64,000 bases of DNA from Breviolum minutum Mf 1.05b.01 (Eukaryota > Sar > Dinophyceae > Suessiales > Symbiodiniaceae): contig DF239327.1 of the NCBI GenBank assembly GCA_000507305.1, positions 172,034-236,033 of the forward strand. Direction: 5' to 3'. The translations under genes and the position numbers were made by a program. The notes beneath the pieces were generated by a model. That model was not told where the DNA came from. It saw only the letters and a list, made by a program, of their open reading frames with translations, and searched no databases. Below, one piece after another: positions 45,901 through 56,999 of the stretch (position 1 is the first letter of the stretch; the number at the start of each line of letters is the position of its first letter).

Positions 45901-46368
45901 ATGGGTGAGCTGATGATTTGTGGGATGATGGTCATTTTCGATGATTGTGATATTCGTATGTGGAAAAACGTGCCCAAATGTGATAGAAGTTGATTCATGA
46001 TATACTGTATTTGCTTGTGAATAGATGTACAGTGAGGAAATGAATTCAAGAAAGTCCGGCTACGGATGCAGCTTTGTGTCTCTGACTATAGCTTATATAT
46101 TTGATCTATCCATCCTGGCAACGTCTTTAGGCATGTCGGTTTATCTTGCATCCTGTGCTACCTATGTGTACTGTATATATATATATATACACATATAAAC
46201 GTATGCTATTTTCCAGCCGTGTAGTTGGCATCTGGGTCTATAGAATGACCAGCTGCTGAAGTTGGCTTCTGGTGTTGATACCCATCACCTTCCCCCCTTA
46301 GATTAGCTCTGTAAAGGTCATTGGAGGTGCAAGTTGGGCTCAAAGTGGTGGCCAAAGTTGCCAGCAAA

Positions 46369-47061
46369 ATGATGTTCCCAAAGCATGCCTCCAGTCCACC
46401 CGTGCCTGTGCCTGACTTCATGTCAGCAAGCTGGGTAGACCAAAGAAAGGCACCCTTCAGTCCTGCACCGGCAAGCTTCCCAAGCCCACAGAACGGCCGG
46501 CCTTGCCATCCACCAGTGCAGGGCCTCCAAAACCAACCAACACAGACAGATTTTCCAGCTGAGAGCCGTCCGTCCCAAGGTCCTACAGGTCCTACAGTTC
46601 CACCGCAGCAAGGCACTTGGCGGATGGTTCCAGTTTATGGCTTGCCAACGGCGCAAAACCTGGTGCCACAGGTGCAACCTGTTCCAAGCCAACCAAGCCC
46701 CCTTCCCCAAGCTCCTGACACAAGAGCACCCCAGAGCATGGTGCCAGTGTCTTTACCTAGCCACATGCAGCCACAGAACAGCATGCATGCACCCACCCAA
46801 ATGCTTGGACGTGAGATGAGCATGATCCAAGCACCATTTCCAGGGCCACAGCAATGGGTACAAATACCTGGGATGCCACCATTCCTGGCTCCCATAGCAC
46901 CCATCCAGCCACAACTTGCTGGAGCTTTCGGACCAAACTTCTTTCCTTTGCGAGTGATTCATGGGCCACCAGTCTTCCCCCCAGGGCACCACCTTTCGGC
47001 AATGCGTCATGTCATCCAAGGGCCTCATCCTCCAGTGTCTTGGCTGAAACGGTGGGGTTAA
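46369..47061 (+). CDS. Pro/Gln-rich low-complexity protein, hypothetical
   Basis: An open frame of 231 codons from the tandem ATGs at 46369/46372 to a stop at 47061. It is rich in Pro, Gln, Met and small residues (for example VPSQPSPLPQAPDTRAP), with no membrane segment or domain. A pyrimidine-rich AG site at 46300-46301 ('accttccccccttag') just upstream could be a cis or spliced-leader acceptor. Low complexity means the frame alone is weak evidence, and an alternative frame from 46302 could instead be the last exon of the preceding gene. If real, it may be an intrinsically disordered RNA-associated protein, but that is only a guess from composition. Confidence 0.4.
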   Translation: MMFPKHASSPPVPVPDFMSASWVDQRKAPFSPAPASFPSPQNGRPCHPPVQGLQNQPTQTDFPAESRPSQGPTGPTVPPQQGTWRMVPVYGLPTAQNLVPQVQPVPSQPSPLPQAPDTRAPQSMVPVSLPSHMQPQNSMHAPTQMLGREMSMIQAPFPGPQQWVQIPGMPPFLAPIAPIQPQLAGAFGPNFFPLRVIHGPPVFPPGHHLSAMRHVIQGPHPPVSWLKRWG

Positions 47062-47359
47062 AGGTTGGTACTGACAGGTTTAGGGGCAAACTGGACAGAA
47101 AGGCAAGTAGGTCAACAAGGGCACATTAAAGTACAAAGTAAAAGAATGGAGGCCGTGGTGTACACCTTTAGACTTGTGCAGCCACCAGTGCTCTGGCATT
47201 TCAACTGATGCACATGTGTCTGAGAAAAGGCAGCATGCAGGAGTGTCAACACATTTTTTCGCAGCAGGACATGTACTATGTAGTGGGCAAATATGTCACT
47301 TGGGACCTTAGTAGTTTTTCAATTCAAGGAATCTTCCAACTACATTGGAAAAAATAGAC

Positions 47360-50300
47360 ATGTCAGACGCCATGGCAGAGTTGGAGGGCCGCCTTCGGAA
47401 AGTGGAAGATACTTTACAACAACTTTTGGAAGCAGGTTTGGACAAGTACCTCAAAGAGGAGAGTTGCTGCCTGCACGTACCCGAACATCCTCCCAAACAT
47501 CCAGACCCCCATGCTGTCCAAGACTCCCATGACTCCCATTCTGTGCAACCTCCTGACCATCCTCCTGAGCCCTTGCGTTCAGATGAAGAGGAGAGAGATG
47601 TACAAGGATCAGACAGCCAAGGGAGTAAGGAGAGGAAGACTGCAGCCTGGGAAGTGAAGGAAAGACCAAGCCAGCTTTTAGCGGTAGCTGAACCCAAGGA
47701 TGCTTTAAAAGTGTATCATAATAGAGCGTCAGTGATTGAAAGACGTGAGCATGGTGTTGATGAGACATACTTGGAGACTGAAACCAAGGAGTATTATACC
47801 TTTGGAGAAAGTACATGGGATTTAGTGATGTTGATTGGAATGGGCTCTTTGGGCCCACTCGGGGCTTTGCAAACAATTATTTTGGTGATCATGAATGTCT
47901 TGATGCAAGGCGTTTTTGTGGGCATTGCATGGTTCAATTTTTTGGAGCCAGATGTTGATGCTCAGACCATTCAAGATGCATTTCGCTGGCGGAGATCTTC
48001 GGCGCATTCACTGAATGAATATGATACCGTTTCACGGATGTCTTTGGCCCAAAGGGTCTGCGGTGGAGATAAATCTTTGCACCTCTCCGGAGTGCAAATG
48101 AACCTTTTTGACAACATTGATCAATATCTGAAACCAAACAGAGCAGGCTTGGAAACCTACTTTGCTGGCCCTGTTTTGTGCATGGTTGCCCTCATCTGTT
48201 GGTACATGATGGTTGGAAAAGAAGTAAGCCATGCACTTGCTTTGCATCGAGGACTCGTTGCAATTCCTCGTGGGGGAGGCAACAAAATCGAGCCTCGGGA
48301 GAATCCCTTCACACAAATCACGCACTACCGCTTGGTTTCCATCACGAATCGACGTGTGCTGGCCAGCTACTGTTTATTGATCTACCGCCTTGTTGCGGCG
48401 GCGGTGCTCATTTACGTTGGCACCTTTTTTCTAGCGACTTGATTGGACCGGCTGTTTTGTTTTGGGTCAAGTTTTTTTTTGAGTTTCCCCCCGTTTAAAA
48501 ACGATTTTTTTGGATGTTTTTGGATGGCTAGAATGGCATTAACGGACATTTATAAGCATCCTTATTTTAGCCATCTGATATTGGTTCCACAAAAAACATC
48601 ACCAGATAGCCATCTGCCTTCATGGTTGGTCATCGATTCGTTGAGCTAGTTGTTCGTCCAGGTTAGCTCATGTTGGTCATTCTGTCAGTTAGTGAAGTTG
48701 GGTGTAGGGTTGTTGGTGAGGCTAGTTAATGAGTTTGTGAGTTAGTTTGTTAGTTAGTTACCTTACTTGGAGGTACCTTGATATTAGCCCTTGGCTTTTT
48801 CGTGTCTTTTTTGCCGCATCCGCCTGATTCGGTGTACATACTTTACACATGTCCAAACCTGTGTTAACGTTCGTGTTCAAAGTGCTACTGAATGGACTGC
48901 TTCGGTTCATACTGTCATACTGTACACATGTCCACACCTGTGATAACGTTCGTGTTCAAAGTGCTATGCAATGGACTGCTTCGATACATGCTTTACACAT
49001 GTCCAAACTTGTGATAAGTTCACGGTGCTAAACAATGGACGGCTTCGGTCGTATGACGTACTTACATGTACTTACTTAGTTACTTGCTGGCTTGTCGCGT
49101 CAGTTTTTCCACAAAAAATGTCAAAACATCTCTCAGGTCTATACGATAGACGTCACAGAGTTGATTTTGAATGCGGTGGCCTTGGAAATCATTCTGGACA
49201 TTGATGACCTCATTTTTGATGCCCTGGCCACCACCACAGGCCGGCACTTGGTACATCAGTTGGAGCCTTTGCCTATGCCCCTGTTGCCACGAATTCGCGG
49301 AGCAGATGTCAAGTCCTTGGCAATGAGCTGCATTCTACCAGGCATTTCTCTCCTTGTTTACTTTACCATGCTGTCACCGATGGTCCAAGATCTTCAAGCA
49401 GTCTACTCTGAGCCTTGTCAATGGATCACACGGTGTTTTTGTGGAGACCCGAAAGTGTAGTTGTAGCTTGCAGCCACATTATGATCTACAATAATGATAT
49501 TATATGATACAGTTTTATGTTATCTATATATTGCGTACCATACTCATTTTGCACTCTTCCCTTTTTTGACACTTCTGTTTCTCTGGGCCAACTCAACAAT
49601 TCCCAGGACTTGTGTGGAGGAAATTTGGGTTTCATTTGGAGCGTGGACAAGAGAGGGGTGGTGCTCTTCGCACAGACACAGGGCAATGGATGGGAACAGT
49701 CCGATCAAGGTTTTCACCTAAGAGCAGTTGCTCAGTTGAGAGCTGCCAGTGGTGGGTGGTGGGCACCGGAGTTGTGGTAGTAAGTTATTGGTCTTCTGCT
49801 GTTGTTCTTGTTTTTGTTCTTGTTAACGTAGTTGTCATTGCCGCTTTGCCGCTTTGGTGGTTTGTGTTTGTTGTTGTTGTTGTTGTTGTGGTTGTGGTTG
49901 TGGTTGTGGTTGTTGTTGCGGTTGTNGGTTGTTGTGTTGTTGTTGTTGTTGTTGTTGTGGTTGTTGTTGTTGTTGTGGTTGTGGTTGTGGTTGTTGTTGT
50001 TGTTGTGGTTGTGGTTGTTGTTGTTGTTGTTGTTGTTGTTCTCTGTGTTGTTCTCTGTGTTGTTCTCTCTGTTGTTCTTATTCTTGTTCGTGTTCTCTTT
50101 CTCTTTCTCTCGTTCTTGTTCTTCTTCTTGACCATCCCTAAGGTTAGTGAAAGCATCGGTTTGGACTTCAACAAACTGGCAGATGCACAGCTAGGTGTAT
50201 GGCAGAACACGGTGACCACCTTGCAGGATAGCGCGTCCTTGACCTTGGAGGACTTGGTGAATCAGGGCAATCCAAATTGTGAAGACCTTGCCGCGCAGGG

Positions 50301-51348
50301 GCCTATGCTCAACCTTTTGAGGGAGGGTCTTGGCAATGAAAGTCTTGGAAGTTGTGCAGATGCCTTGGCTTTTTGTGACTCAGTGTCCAAGATGCCCGAA
50401 TGGGAGCTGGATGGTGGCAAGGGTTTCTTAACTCGAATGCTTTGTTCTGAAAGCTGTGGATGTTCAAATCCCAGTGGCGACTTTGTACATGTCCAAGGCT
50501 GCCCCTATGGTAGGAATCGTCCATGCACGACCAGCAATAATTTCAAGGCGGTCTTGCAAAGTACCACCTGCCAGGAAAAATCGGCCGCGGAGTTACGCAG
50601 CTTTGGACCATGGGTGAGTTGGATCGCCAAGTTGAGGGCATTTGCCACTACACCCAGCAATGGTACCTTGCTTGGACAGTCAGAAGCCTACAGTTTGGCA
50701 GAAGCCATGTGGAATAATGGTTGTGAATTTGGAACCAACCTCACGGCACAAAACATTACCTGGGGAGACTGTTTTGAATGGAGTGCTGCACTGGGTTGGG
50801 AGTTTAAAACTCTGGAATACTTCTGTCCCATGACTTGCGGCTGCGACCGTGGCAAGGTTAATTCAGCTTGTCCACAGCCGCAAGGCCTGACCTGTGATGA
50901 GACGGAATTCTGTGTGCTCATCGACACTTCATACTATTGCCCCGGGGATGTGCCAGTAGTCTTTGGAACCGTTGAGGTGGACCTCTCAGGAACGGTGGCG
51001 CAGCAGATAGCCAGCTTAGCCGAACCACTGTTACAAGCTTTTCGTATAGTCCTAGGCAGCTTAGCTGAAGTAGTACCCGAGGCAGTGAAAATCGAGTTTC
51101 CAACGGGAGCGTTTGAAGTTCCACCAGATCCTCCTCCAGAGCGGCGATTGAGGACCGAAAGCTTGAGTTTTCAGATTTTCCTCCTTAGTGAGTTAGAACC
51201 ACCGGAAGTTGAAAGTATCATTGCAGCAACTGCACTGGATGTCATCGCTGCTTCACATCAAGAAGAGTTTGAGAAGTTGGTACCCAATGTGAATACAACA
51301 GGCTTAACATTTCAGTCCATTACCACCTTCAACCCAGCAAAAGCTTGA
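47360..51348 (+). CDS. Polytopic membrane protein with Cys-rich ShK-like extracellular modules
   Basis: Four exons: 47360-48433; 49137-49409; 49607 to about 49745; 50143-51348 (TGA). Introns 1 and 2 use GC-AG and GA-AG, all phase 0, and every acceptor is followed by G. The N-terminus has a short coiled coil (MAELEGRLRKVEDTLQQLL) and a charged, Pro/His-rich part. Hydrophobic segments follow (WDLVMLIGMG..., VLCMVALICWYMMV, YRLVAAAVLIYVGTFFL, SLLVYFTML). Exon 2 has the acidic motif IILDIDDLIFDALATT. Exon 4 is Cys-rich: a six-Cys stretch around WGDCFEWSAALGWEF ending CPMTCGC looks ShK-like, then CDETEFCVLI resembles an EGF-like knot, and a Ser/Val-rich tail may be SEA-like. The combination suggests a surface membrane protein. 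The function is unknown; I recall similar predicted proteins in dinoflagellates. Confidence 0.7.
48837..49040. repeat. Intronic tandem repeat, three diverged units of 60-76 bp
   Basis: 'tttacacatgtccaaacctg' followed by 'gttcgtgttcaaagtgctat' and 'atggactgcttcgg' recurs three times within intron 1 of the membrane-protein gene. Preceding GTTAGTT repeats (48715-48765) share its T/G-rich character. Confidence 0.75.
49862..50040. repeat. GTT/GTG triplet microsatellite in intron 3, with one N
   Basis: Mixed GTTGTT and GTGGTT units run almost without break and include an N at 49926. The long Val/Leu/Cys frames crossing it are artefacts. Exon 4 starts after it at 50143. Confidence 0.85.
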
Positions 51349-52376
51349 GGGAAAAACAACCAATGGTTTCACCAATCGACAAAGACTCGAAGCATCGACG
51401 TGCTGCCAAATGGCAGGGCCCGGGCGTATCCCAAAGACCAGGAAAGACTTACGGTGAAGATATGAAAAGATGCTGCTGCCTCCACAATTTTTTCTATGTC
51501 TATGTTGTTTGTTTATTTTTTTGGATGGGCTTGAAGTGCAAAAAACACACGCAAGCAGCATGAAAGAACTTAGATTTGGGGCAAATATCCTAGAGACCTT
51601 CTTTTTTGACGACAGCCAGCAGTGTGCCATGAAGTCCTGGCAAAGGCGGAGCGCCCATCCCTGGTACATACTGTGGCAACTGTGCCTGCAGGTGGGGTCC
51701 ATCTTTGGGTGGGGTAATCGGTTGTTGATTGCAGTGATTGGACATGTTTCCACCCCAACAATAACAAGCAACGTCATGGACGGCAGCACAAAAATGGAGA
51801 AATTTGGCTTTCATGATTCCTACATAGCCACAGCAAAGAGTCTTTGGTACATCCAGGTGTTTTCGTGCTTTAGTATTCCTCAAGCTGTTTCCCCAAAGCT
51901 ACTACTACTATTAAATTCCTGTACCTCGTACCTCGTTCAATTTTGGAAACCACATGTTTTTACCCTAAATTCCTTGGTAGCCACCATTGGTTGATTCCGA
52001 ATCCCACGAAAAATTCCACCAGGTTCCATTGATGACAAGGGAAATGGCTTGATGGCATCAAGATTTGGTGGCAAACAAGAATCCGATATGCTCGAGAAGC
52101 TGGGCACCAAATACCAACAAACTCCTGATGTTCCTTGGCGAACACTGGTGGGTTTGGTGGATGTGTGGCATCCCCAAAAAGAAATCTGCATTAAATTGAG
52201 GATGGGTTTGGTGGAAGGAAAACCTAGGAAGCTGGTGGATATTATTATTAAATTAGAAATGACATCATCGAATTATATTGCTTACATATTATTGTTTACC
52301 TTTTTTCTTGGATCAACTTCAAGTTTCTAAGTTCTGATTACTTTTTTAATCGTTTCGCAACCCAGCAACATAAACC
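51349..52376. other. Spacer between genes, weakly coding-like
   Basis: Probably the 3' untranslated part of the membrane-protein gene and the spacer to the next start. A 174-codon + frame (51470-51994) is open but hydrophobic and patternless. A minus-strand frame (51590-51750) is Pro/Gln-rich and vaguely like the product of 46369-47061. Neither is supported as a gene. Confidence 0.3.
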
Positions 52377-55300
52377 ATGAGACGCCTCTTATGCATTGAC
52401 ACTCGGGGAACAGCCCAGGCAGAGGTGCAACTGATTTCTCTTGGAAGTTACTGTGGTCCCAAGTTAACCTTCCAAAAGATTGGTCGTGGAGCTGCCACAC
52501 TTCCTTTCGAAACTTGGAGATGGATATATGACAGGTTGGTGTGGGGAAAGTAGATTCACGTTTTAGCTGGGGGTATACTGGGATGTAAAAAGTTGATGGA
52601 ACAATTTCCAACATTATAGGTATATGGTATTTATATATCTATTTGATGTATGTGTATATATAAATACGTGTTATATTTTTAGTCAACCTTAATTATCATT
52701 CATTTTCTGTGATAGCGGCATTGCGTTATTCAAACTACACTTTTCATCCCGCGGAAAACAACAATACTCACTAGATTTCTTTTTTAAACACATATCCACA
52801 AACAACAGACAAGTCTATGTGCCGGACAGGGTCGAAACCGTGTCCTCGTGTAATCCTTTTGACGCACAGGGATGATTTCACATTGCGCGGTGAGAAGGGG
52901 GTCACCCTAACTTGAACAAGCCTCTAAAAGCGCCTAAGCGCCTAAAAGCGCCTAAAGCGCCTAAAAGCGTCTAAGCCTCTAAAAGCGCCTAAGCCTCTAA
53001 GCCTCTAAAAGCGCCTAAAAGCCTCTAAAACAACGCAGAAGCGTGGAACAGCGCCTAAGCCTGTAAAAGCGCCTAAGCGCCTAAAAGTGCCTAGAAACGC
53101 CTAAAAAGTGTCTAAGCCTCTAAAAGCGCCTAAGCGCCTAAAAGCGTCTAAGCCTCTAAAAGCGCCTAAGCGCCTAAAAGCGTCTAAGCCTCTAAAAGCG
53201 CCTAAGCGCCTAAAAGCGTCTAAGCCTCTAAAAGCGCCTAAGCGCCTAAAAGCGTCTAAGCCTCTAAAAGCGCCTAAGCGCCTAAAAGCGTCTAAGCCTC
53301 TAAAAGCGCCTAAGCGCCTAAAAGCGTCTAAGCCTCTAAAAGCGCCTAAGCGCCTAAAAGCGTCTAAGCCTCTAAAAGCGCCTAAGCGCCTAAAAGCGTC
53401 TAAGCCTCTAAAAGCGCCTAAGCGCCTAAAAGCGTCTAAGCCTCTAAAAGCGCCTAAGCGCCTAAAAGCGTCTAAGCCTCTAAAAGCGCCTAAGCGCCTA
53501 AAAGCGTCTAAGCCTCTAAAAGCGCCTAAGCGCCTAAAAGCGTCTAAGCCTCTAAAAGCGCCTAAGCGCCTAAAAGCGTCTAAGCCTCTAAAAGCGCCTA
53601 AGCGCCTAAAAGCGTCTAAGCCTCTAAAAGCGCCTAAGCGCCTAAAAGCGTCTAAGCCTCTAAAAGCGCCTAAGCGCCTAAAAGCGTCTAAGCCTCTAAA
53701 AGCGCCTAAGCGCCTAAAAGCGTCTAAGCCTCTAAAAGCGCCTAAGCGCCTAAAAGCGTCTAAGCCTCTAAAAGCGCCTAAGCGCCTAAAAGCGCCTAAA
53801 AGCTCCTAAAAGCGCCTAAGCCCCTAAAACGACCTAAGCCCCTTAAAGTGCCTAAGCCCCTAAAAGCGCCTAAGCGCCTAAAAGCCCCTAAAAGCGTCTA
53901 AGCCTCTAAAAGCGCCTAAGCCTCTAAAAGCGTCTAAAAGTTCTTAGAAGCTTTTAGAGGCTTTTAAAGGCTTTTAGAGGCTTAGAGGCTTTTAGAGGCT
54001 TAGAGGCTTTTAGAGGCTTAGAAGCTTTTAGAGGCTTGCAGACAGTTTAAATTTTTAGAAGTTTTTAGAAGCTTTTAGAGGCTTTTAGAGCCTTAGAGGC
54101 TTTTAGAGGCTTAGAAGCTTTTAGAGGCTTGCAGACAATTTAAATTTTTAGAAACTTTTAGAGGCTTTTAGAAGCTTTTAGAGGCTGCAGAGAGTTAGCG
54201 ACCCCTCTTGCCAAGACTATGTGATTTCATATGTCTATGCTGTTTGAGCTTGTCTTTGTTGTTGTTTGCTGTCGTGGTTTGTGTTGTTGTTTAGTCTGAT
54301 TTTTGTTGTTTTTGTATAAGTGTTTGTGCGTGACTTGATTTTTTCTGTGGGATGCAATGTATTTTGAATAAGGCAACGCTGCTTTAATGGAAAAATGATG
54401 AAGTTTAATGAAAGTATGTAAGTATAACATGCCGGGTTCCCGGTATCTTTATATACATGTGGGTGTATAAGTAACGTGTTGGAAACTAAATTGTTCCATA
54501 GACTTTTACATCCCAGTTTCCCCACTGCCTCCTTCGACATTTTTTGGGGTGTTGGAATCTACCCTTGATATTGCACCTTAACACATAACATCCCTAAGAG
54601 AGAAAAAAACAAATATGCAAAACATCAATTTCTCAAAAGAAATCCAGGTGCAGTTTCTGTCACTTGGAGTCACTTTTGTCATGATAGAGTCACCTTCCGA
54701 GTTTGATGGGGTGCAACCCTGATTAAAAAAAATCCAAGGATTGGATCCGCACACGCATGGAAGGCATCATTCACTTCTTGCGTACGGAAGCCCAACAAAA
54801 AAAAGGACGGCGGTTGGTCGGTCAGTTGGACTAAGAAATCCTCCAAGGTTGGGAGGCTTGGATACCCAAGGGTATGGATGAGTGGAAATTTGGCAAATTG
54901 GTCCAAGTTGTGGGTTGGTGGCACCATTGGATTTCAGAAAGGTCACTCCCATTTTTTTTCCGGTGCATATTTTTTTCGCACAGGAAATTTGGATGGCCAA
55001 TTTTTTGTGCCACTGTTGGAGGTCACGATTTCCAGAACTTCTTTGACTTCGTCACTCAACAACGAGTGCCGGATACGGATTTGATGGAAGCTTGACTTGC
55101 TATGGCTTGAACCTCCACTCATGGATGTGGAGAATTACCTTCCTACTAATAAAAAACAGGTTGATGTTTCACGTCCACGATTTTGGGAGGAAGCATAAAT
55201 CCACGTGGCGATGCTAGCAAACCAACCAGGTAAGTTGCTAATTCAGCTGTTTCAGTCACGATTTCATCCAAGCTTTATTGATTCATGTCCCGATGAGCCC

Positions 55301-56878
55301 TACTTTTGCTATCTTTTGCTGAGGTGATGTTCCGAGGTTACTATCATTCTTTCTGGCATGATGATCCCAATGAGCCCAGCATGCTCCTTGGCCCATTTTT
55401 GGACCTAAAAACGGTGGAAAATTCTCAGCCTTGGCAAGGATGAATTGAGGAGTGTGCAAGCGCCCAAACTTGGTCATTGAGTCATTCGATCAAAGTTTTG
55501 CAACAAAGTTTTCTCAACCCCAAGGAGATCCAAAGAGATGAGCATGAGCCACCCATGGGTTGCACGAATCCCACGAATCCCCGAGGCATGAACGCTATGA
55601 GCGTCGTATCCAGCGGCTCTGGGAGATGAAACAAAACAACGAAGAGGAGAAAGTCTCTCTCCTCTTCGTCCGTTCCAACGTCTCTCACGAGGTCGGGACA
55701 CAACAAGAAGGGGAGATTCACAGGTGGGAACATGGATGGAAGAGGTTTTAGAAAAAAAAAGACTAGCATTGGTAGTACAATGGACAAGAATTATTGTGAC
55801 TACTGCTTATTTTGAAAAAGTAGAATTATTACTGTAAGGGTGGAGAGTTTTTATGGGGGTTACTGTACATGTTTTTACATGGATTTTCTTGAATCAAGAT
55901 GCCCATGGTCATGAGGATACATCCGTGATGGTATCAAGGATACCCCCGGCAGGGTTCGGGTTCGGATCCATCCCACGTTTTAACGAAAAAACCACCCAGG
56001 AGGTGCTGCAAGTGCCAGAGTTGATGAGGGAGTTGCGTGGAAAGTTCGGAGCATCTGTACGATTTTTGCTCATCTTGGAGTTGCTTGGATGACCAAAAAA
56101 GTGGCACAAAAAAAAACCCATGAGTCAGGGAAAGAGGTAAGTAAACTCATGACTTTGTCAATTTACATTTCAGTTTAAGAAGTTCAACTTGTTCATGGTC
56201 CAGTTTGAACAGGTTTGTTGGGGTTCAAATGGAAACGATTCTGAAAACATTTTGGTTTTGCCTTGGATTCGGGGCAGAGTTCAGGAATCAGAAGCAGATG
56301 ATGGGCCCTGCCACCGTGGTGGAGGCAAGGGCAACTGTTCGAATGTCAACTTGTCGATTTCCTGGTTGATTTTGTGGGTCAACGCCAGGATGACCATGTG
56401 ATGTTGCATTACCTCAGCATGGATGTACACAAAAAGGGACATCCTGAGAATGTGGCTCCCTATGCTCGAAGCTTGTTCAAATTCAGCTCCCAAGATTGTG
56501 GGAATTTCATTGGTATTTTTTTTGAATGGACCCCAACTTTTGTACGATTTTGCTCCCACGCCTCAAAAGAGAAAGCGAAAAGACACCACAGAAAATCCCC
56601 CCACCGGCCAAGAAAACAAAAAAAAACAATTATATGTGTATATATTTTTATATACATATATTATCACATATATAGTTATACTAAATTTATATATACTTTT
56701 CTACATTTGCTTTCTTTAATTTCTGTTTGTTTCCCTTTCTTTCTCGCCATGTGCACCCCCCAAACCTATCTCTTAGGAGCTGTGGAAAGTGCCTTAGAGT
56801 GGTGTCGTGGAAAAATTATCGGCTGCCACAAATTCACCAGCTTTGAAGAGGCTTTTGGCTTTGTAGATCCATATCCAG
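52377..56878 (+). CDS. DUF1796-like putative papain-like cysteine peptidase, at least eight exons
   Basis: Exons with matching phases: 52377-52534, 54984-55089, 55324-55382, 55586-55691, 56000-56077, 56280-56324, 56389-56467, 56777-56878. Intron types in order are GT, GC, GC, GT, GA, GC, GA, then GT. Exon 1 gives VQLISLGSYCGPKLTFQ and IGRGAATLPF, with the presumed nucleophile Cys in GSYCGPK. Exon 2 gives FQNFFDFVTQQRVP. Exon 3 gives GYYHSFWHDDPNEPSM with the His/Asp cluster. Exon 4 gives ERYERRIQRL and LLFVRS. Later exons give MRELRGKFG, MMGPATVV, HYLSMDV, and ESALEWCRGK. This order matches the DUF1796 family as I remember it. The frame may read on to a stop at 56940 or splice further; the 3' end is open. 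Intron 1 (52535-54983) contains a large minisatellite. The substrate is unknown. Confidence 0.72.
52921..53945 (+). repeat. 36-bp minisatellite, about 19 near-perfect copies, in an intron
   Basis: Diverged CTAAAAGCG units (52921-53107) lead into perfect 36-bp copies ('gcgcctaagcgcctaaaagc' plus 'gtctaagcctctaaaa') up to about 53790, then diverged units again. Because 36 is divisible by three, a 233-codon Lys/Ala/Pro/Leu frame runs through it (period 12 residues). It lies inside intron 1 of the DUF1796-like gene, so it is not expected to be protein. Confidence 0.9.
53946..54195 (-). repeat. Inverted arm of the CTAAAAG minisatellite
   Basis: 'gcttttagaggcttagaggc' type units are the reverse complement of the CCTCTAAAAG units upstream. 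Two longer units share 'gaggcttgcagaca' followed by 'tttaaatttttagaa' at about 54032 and 54127. Together with 52921-53945 this can form a very large imperfect hairpin. Confidence 0.8.
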
Positions 56879-56999
56879 GTGGGATAAACGTCCCATTTTT
56901 TAAAACCCTGCAGTTTTTTTTTTGGGGGGGGGAGGGATAAACTTGCTGAATGTGGTGAGTGATACTGTAATACTTGGGTGATTTAGTGGTGGTCTTTTT

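Noticed and set aside
49612-50142. An exon-4 frame extended upstream through poly-Val
   Set aside because: The upstream part is the GTT microsatellite of intron 3. Exon 3 continues in another frame and an AG-G acceptor at 50141-50143 starts exon 4.
53108-53809. A 233-codon Lys/Pro/Leu repeat protein
   Set aside because: The frame is open only because the repeat period is 36 bp. It lies inside an intron whose flanking exons join in phase.
52921-54195. Telomere-like CCTAAA / TTTTAGG repeats
   Set aside because: Dinoflagellate telomeres are usually reported as TTTAGGG. Here the units are longer, mixed with GCG/GCC, and lie between exons of one gene.
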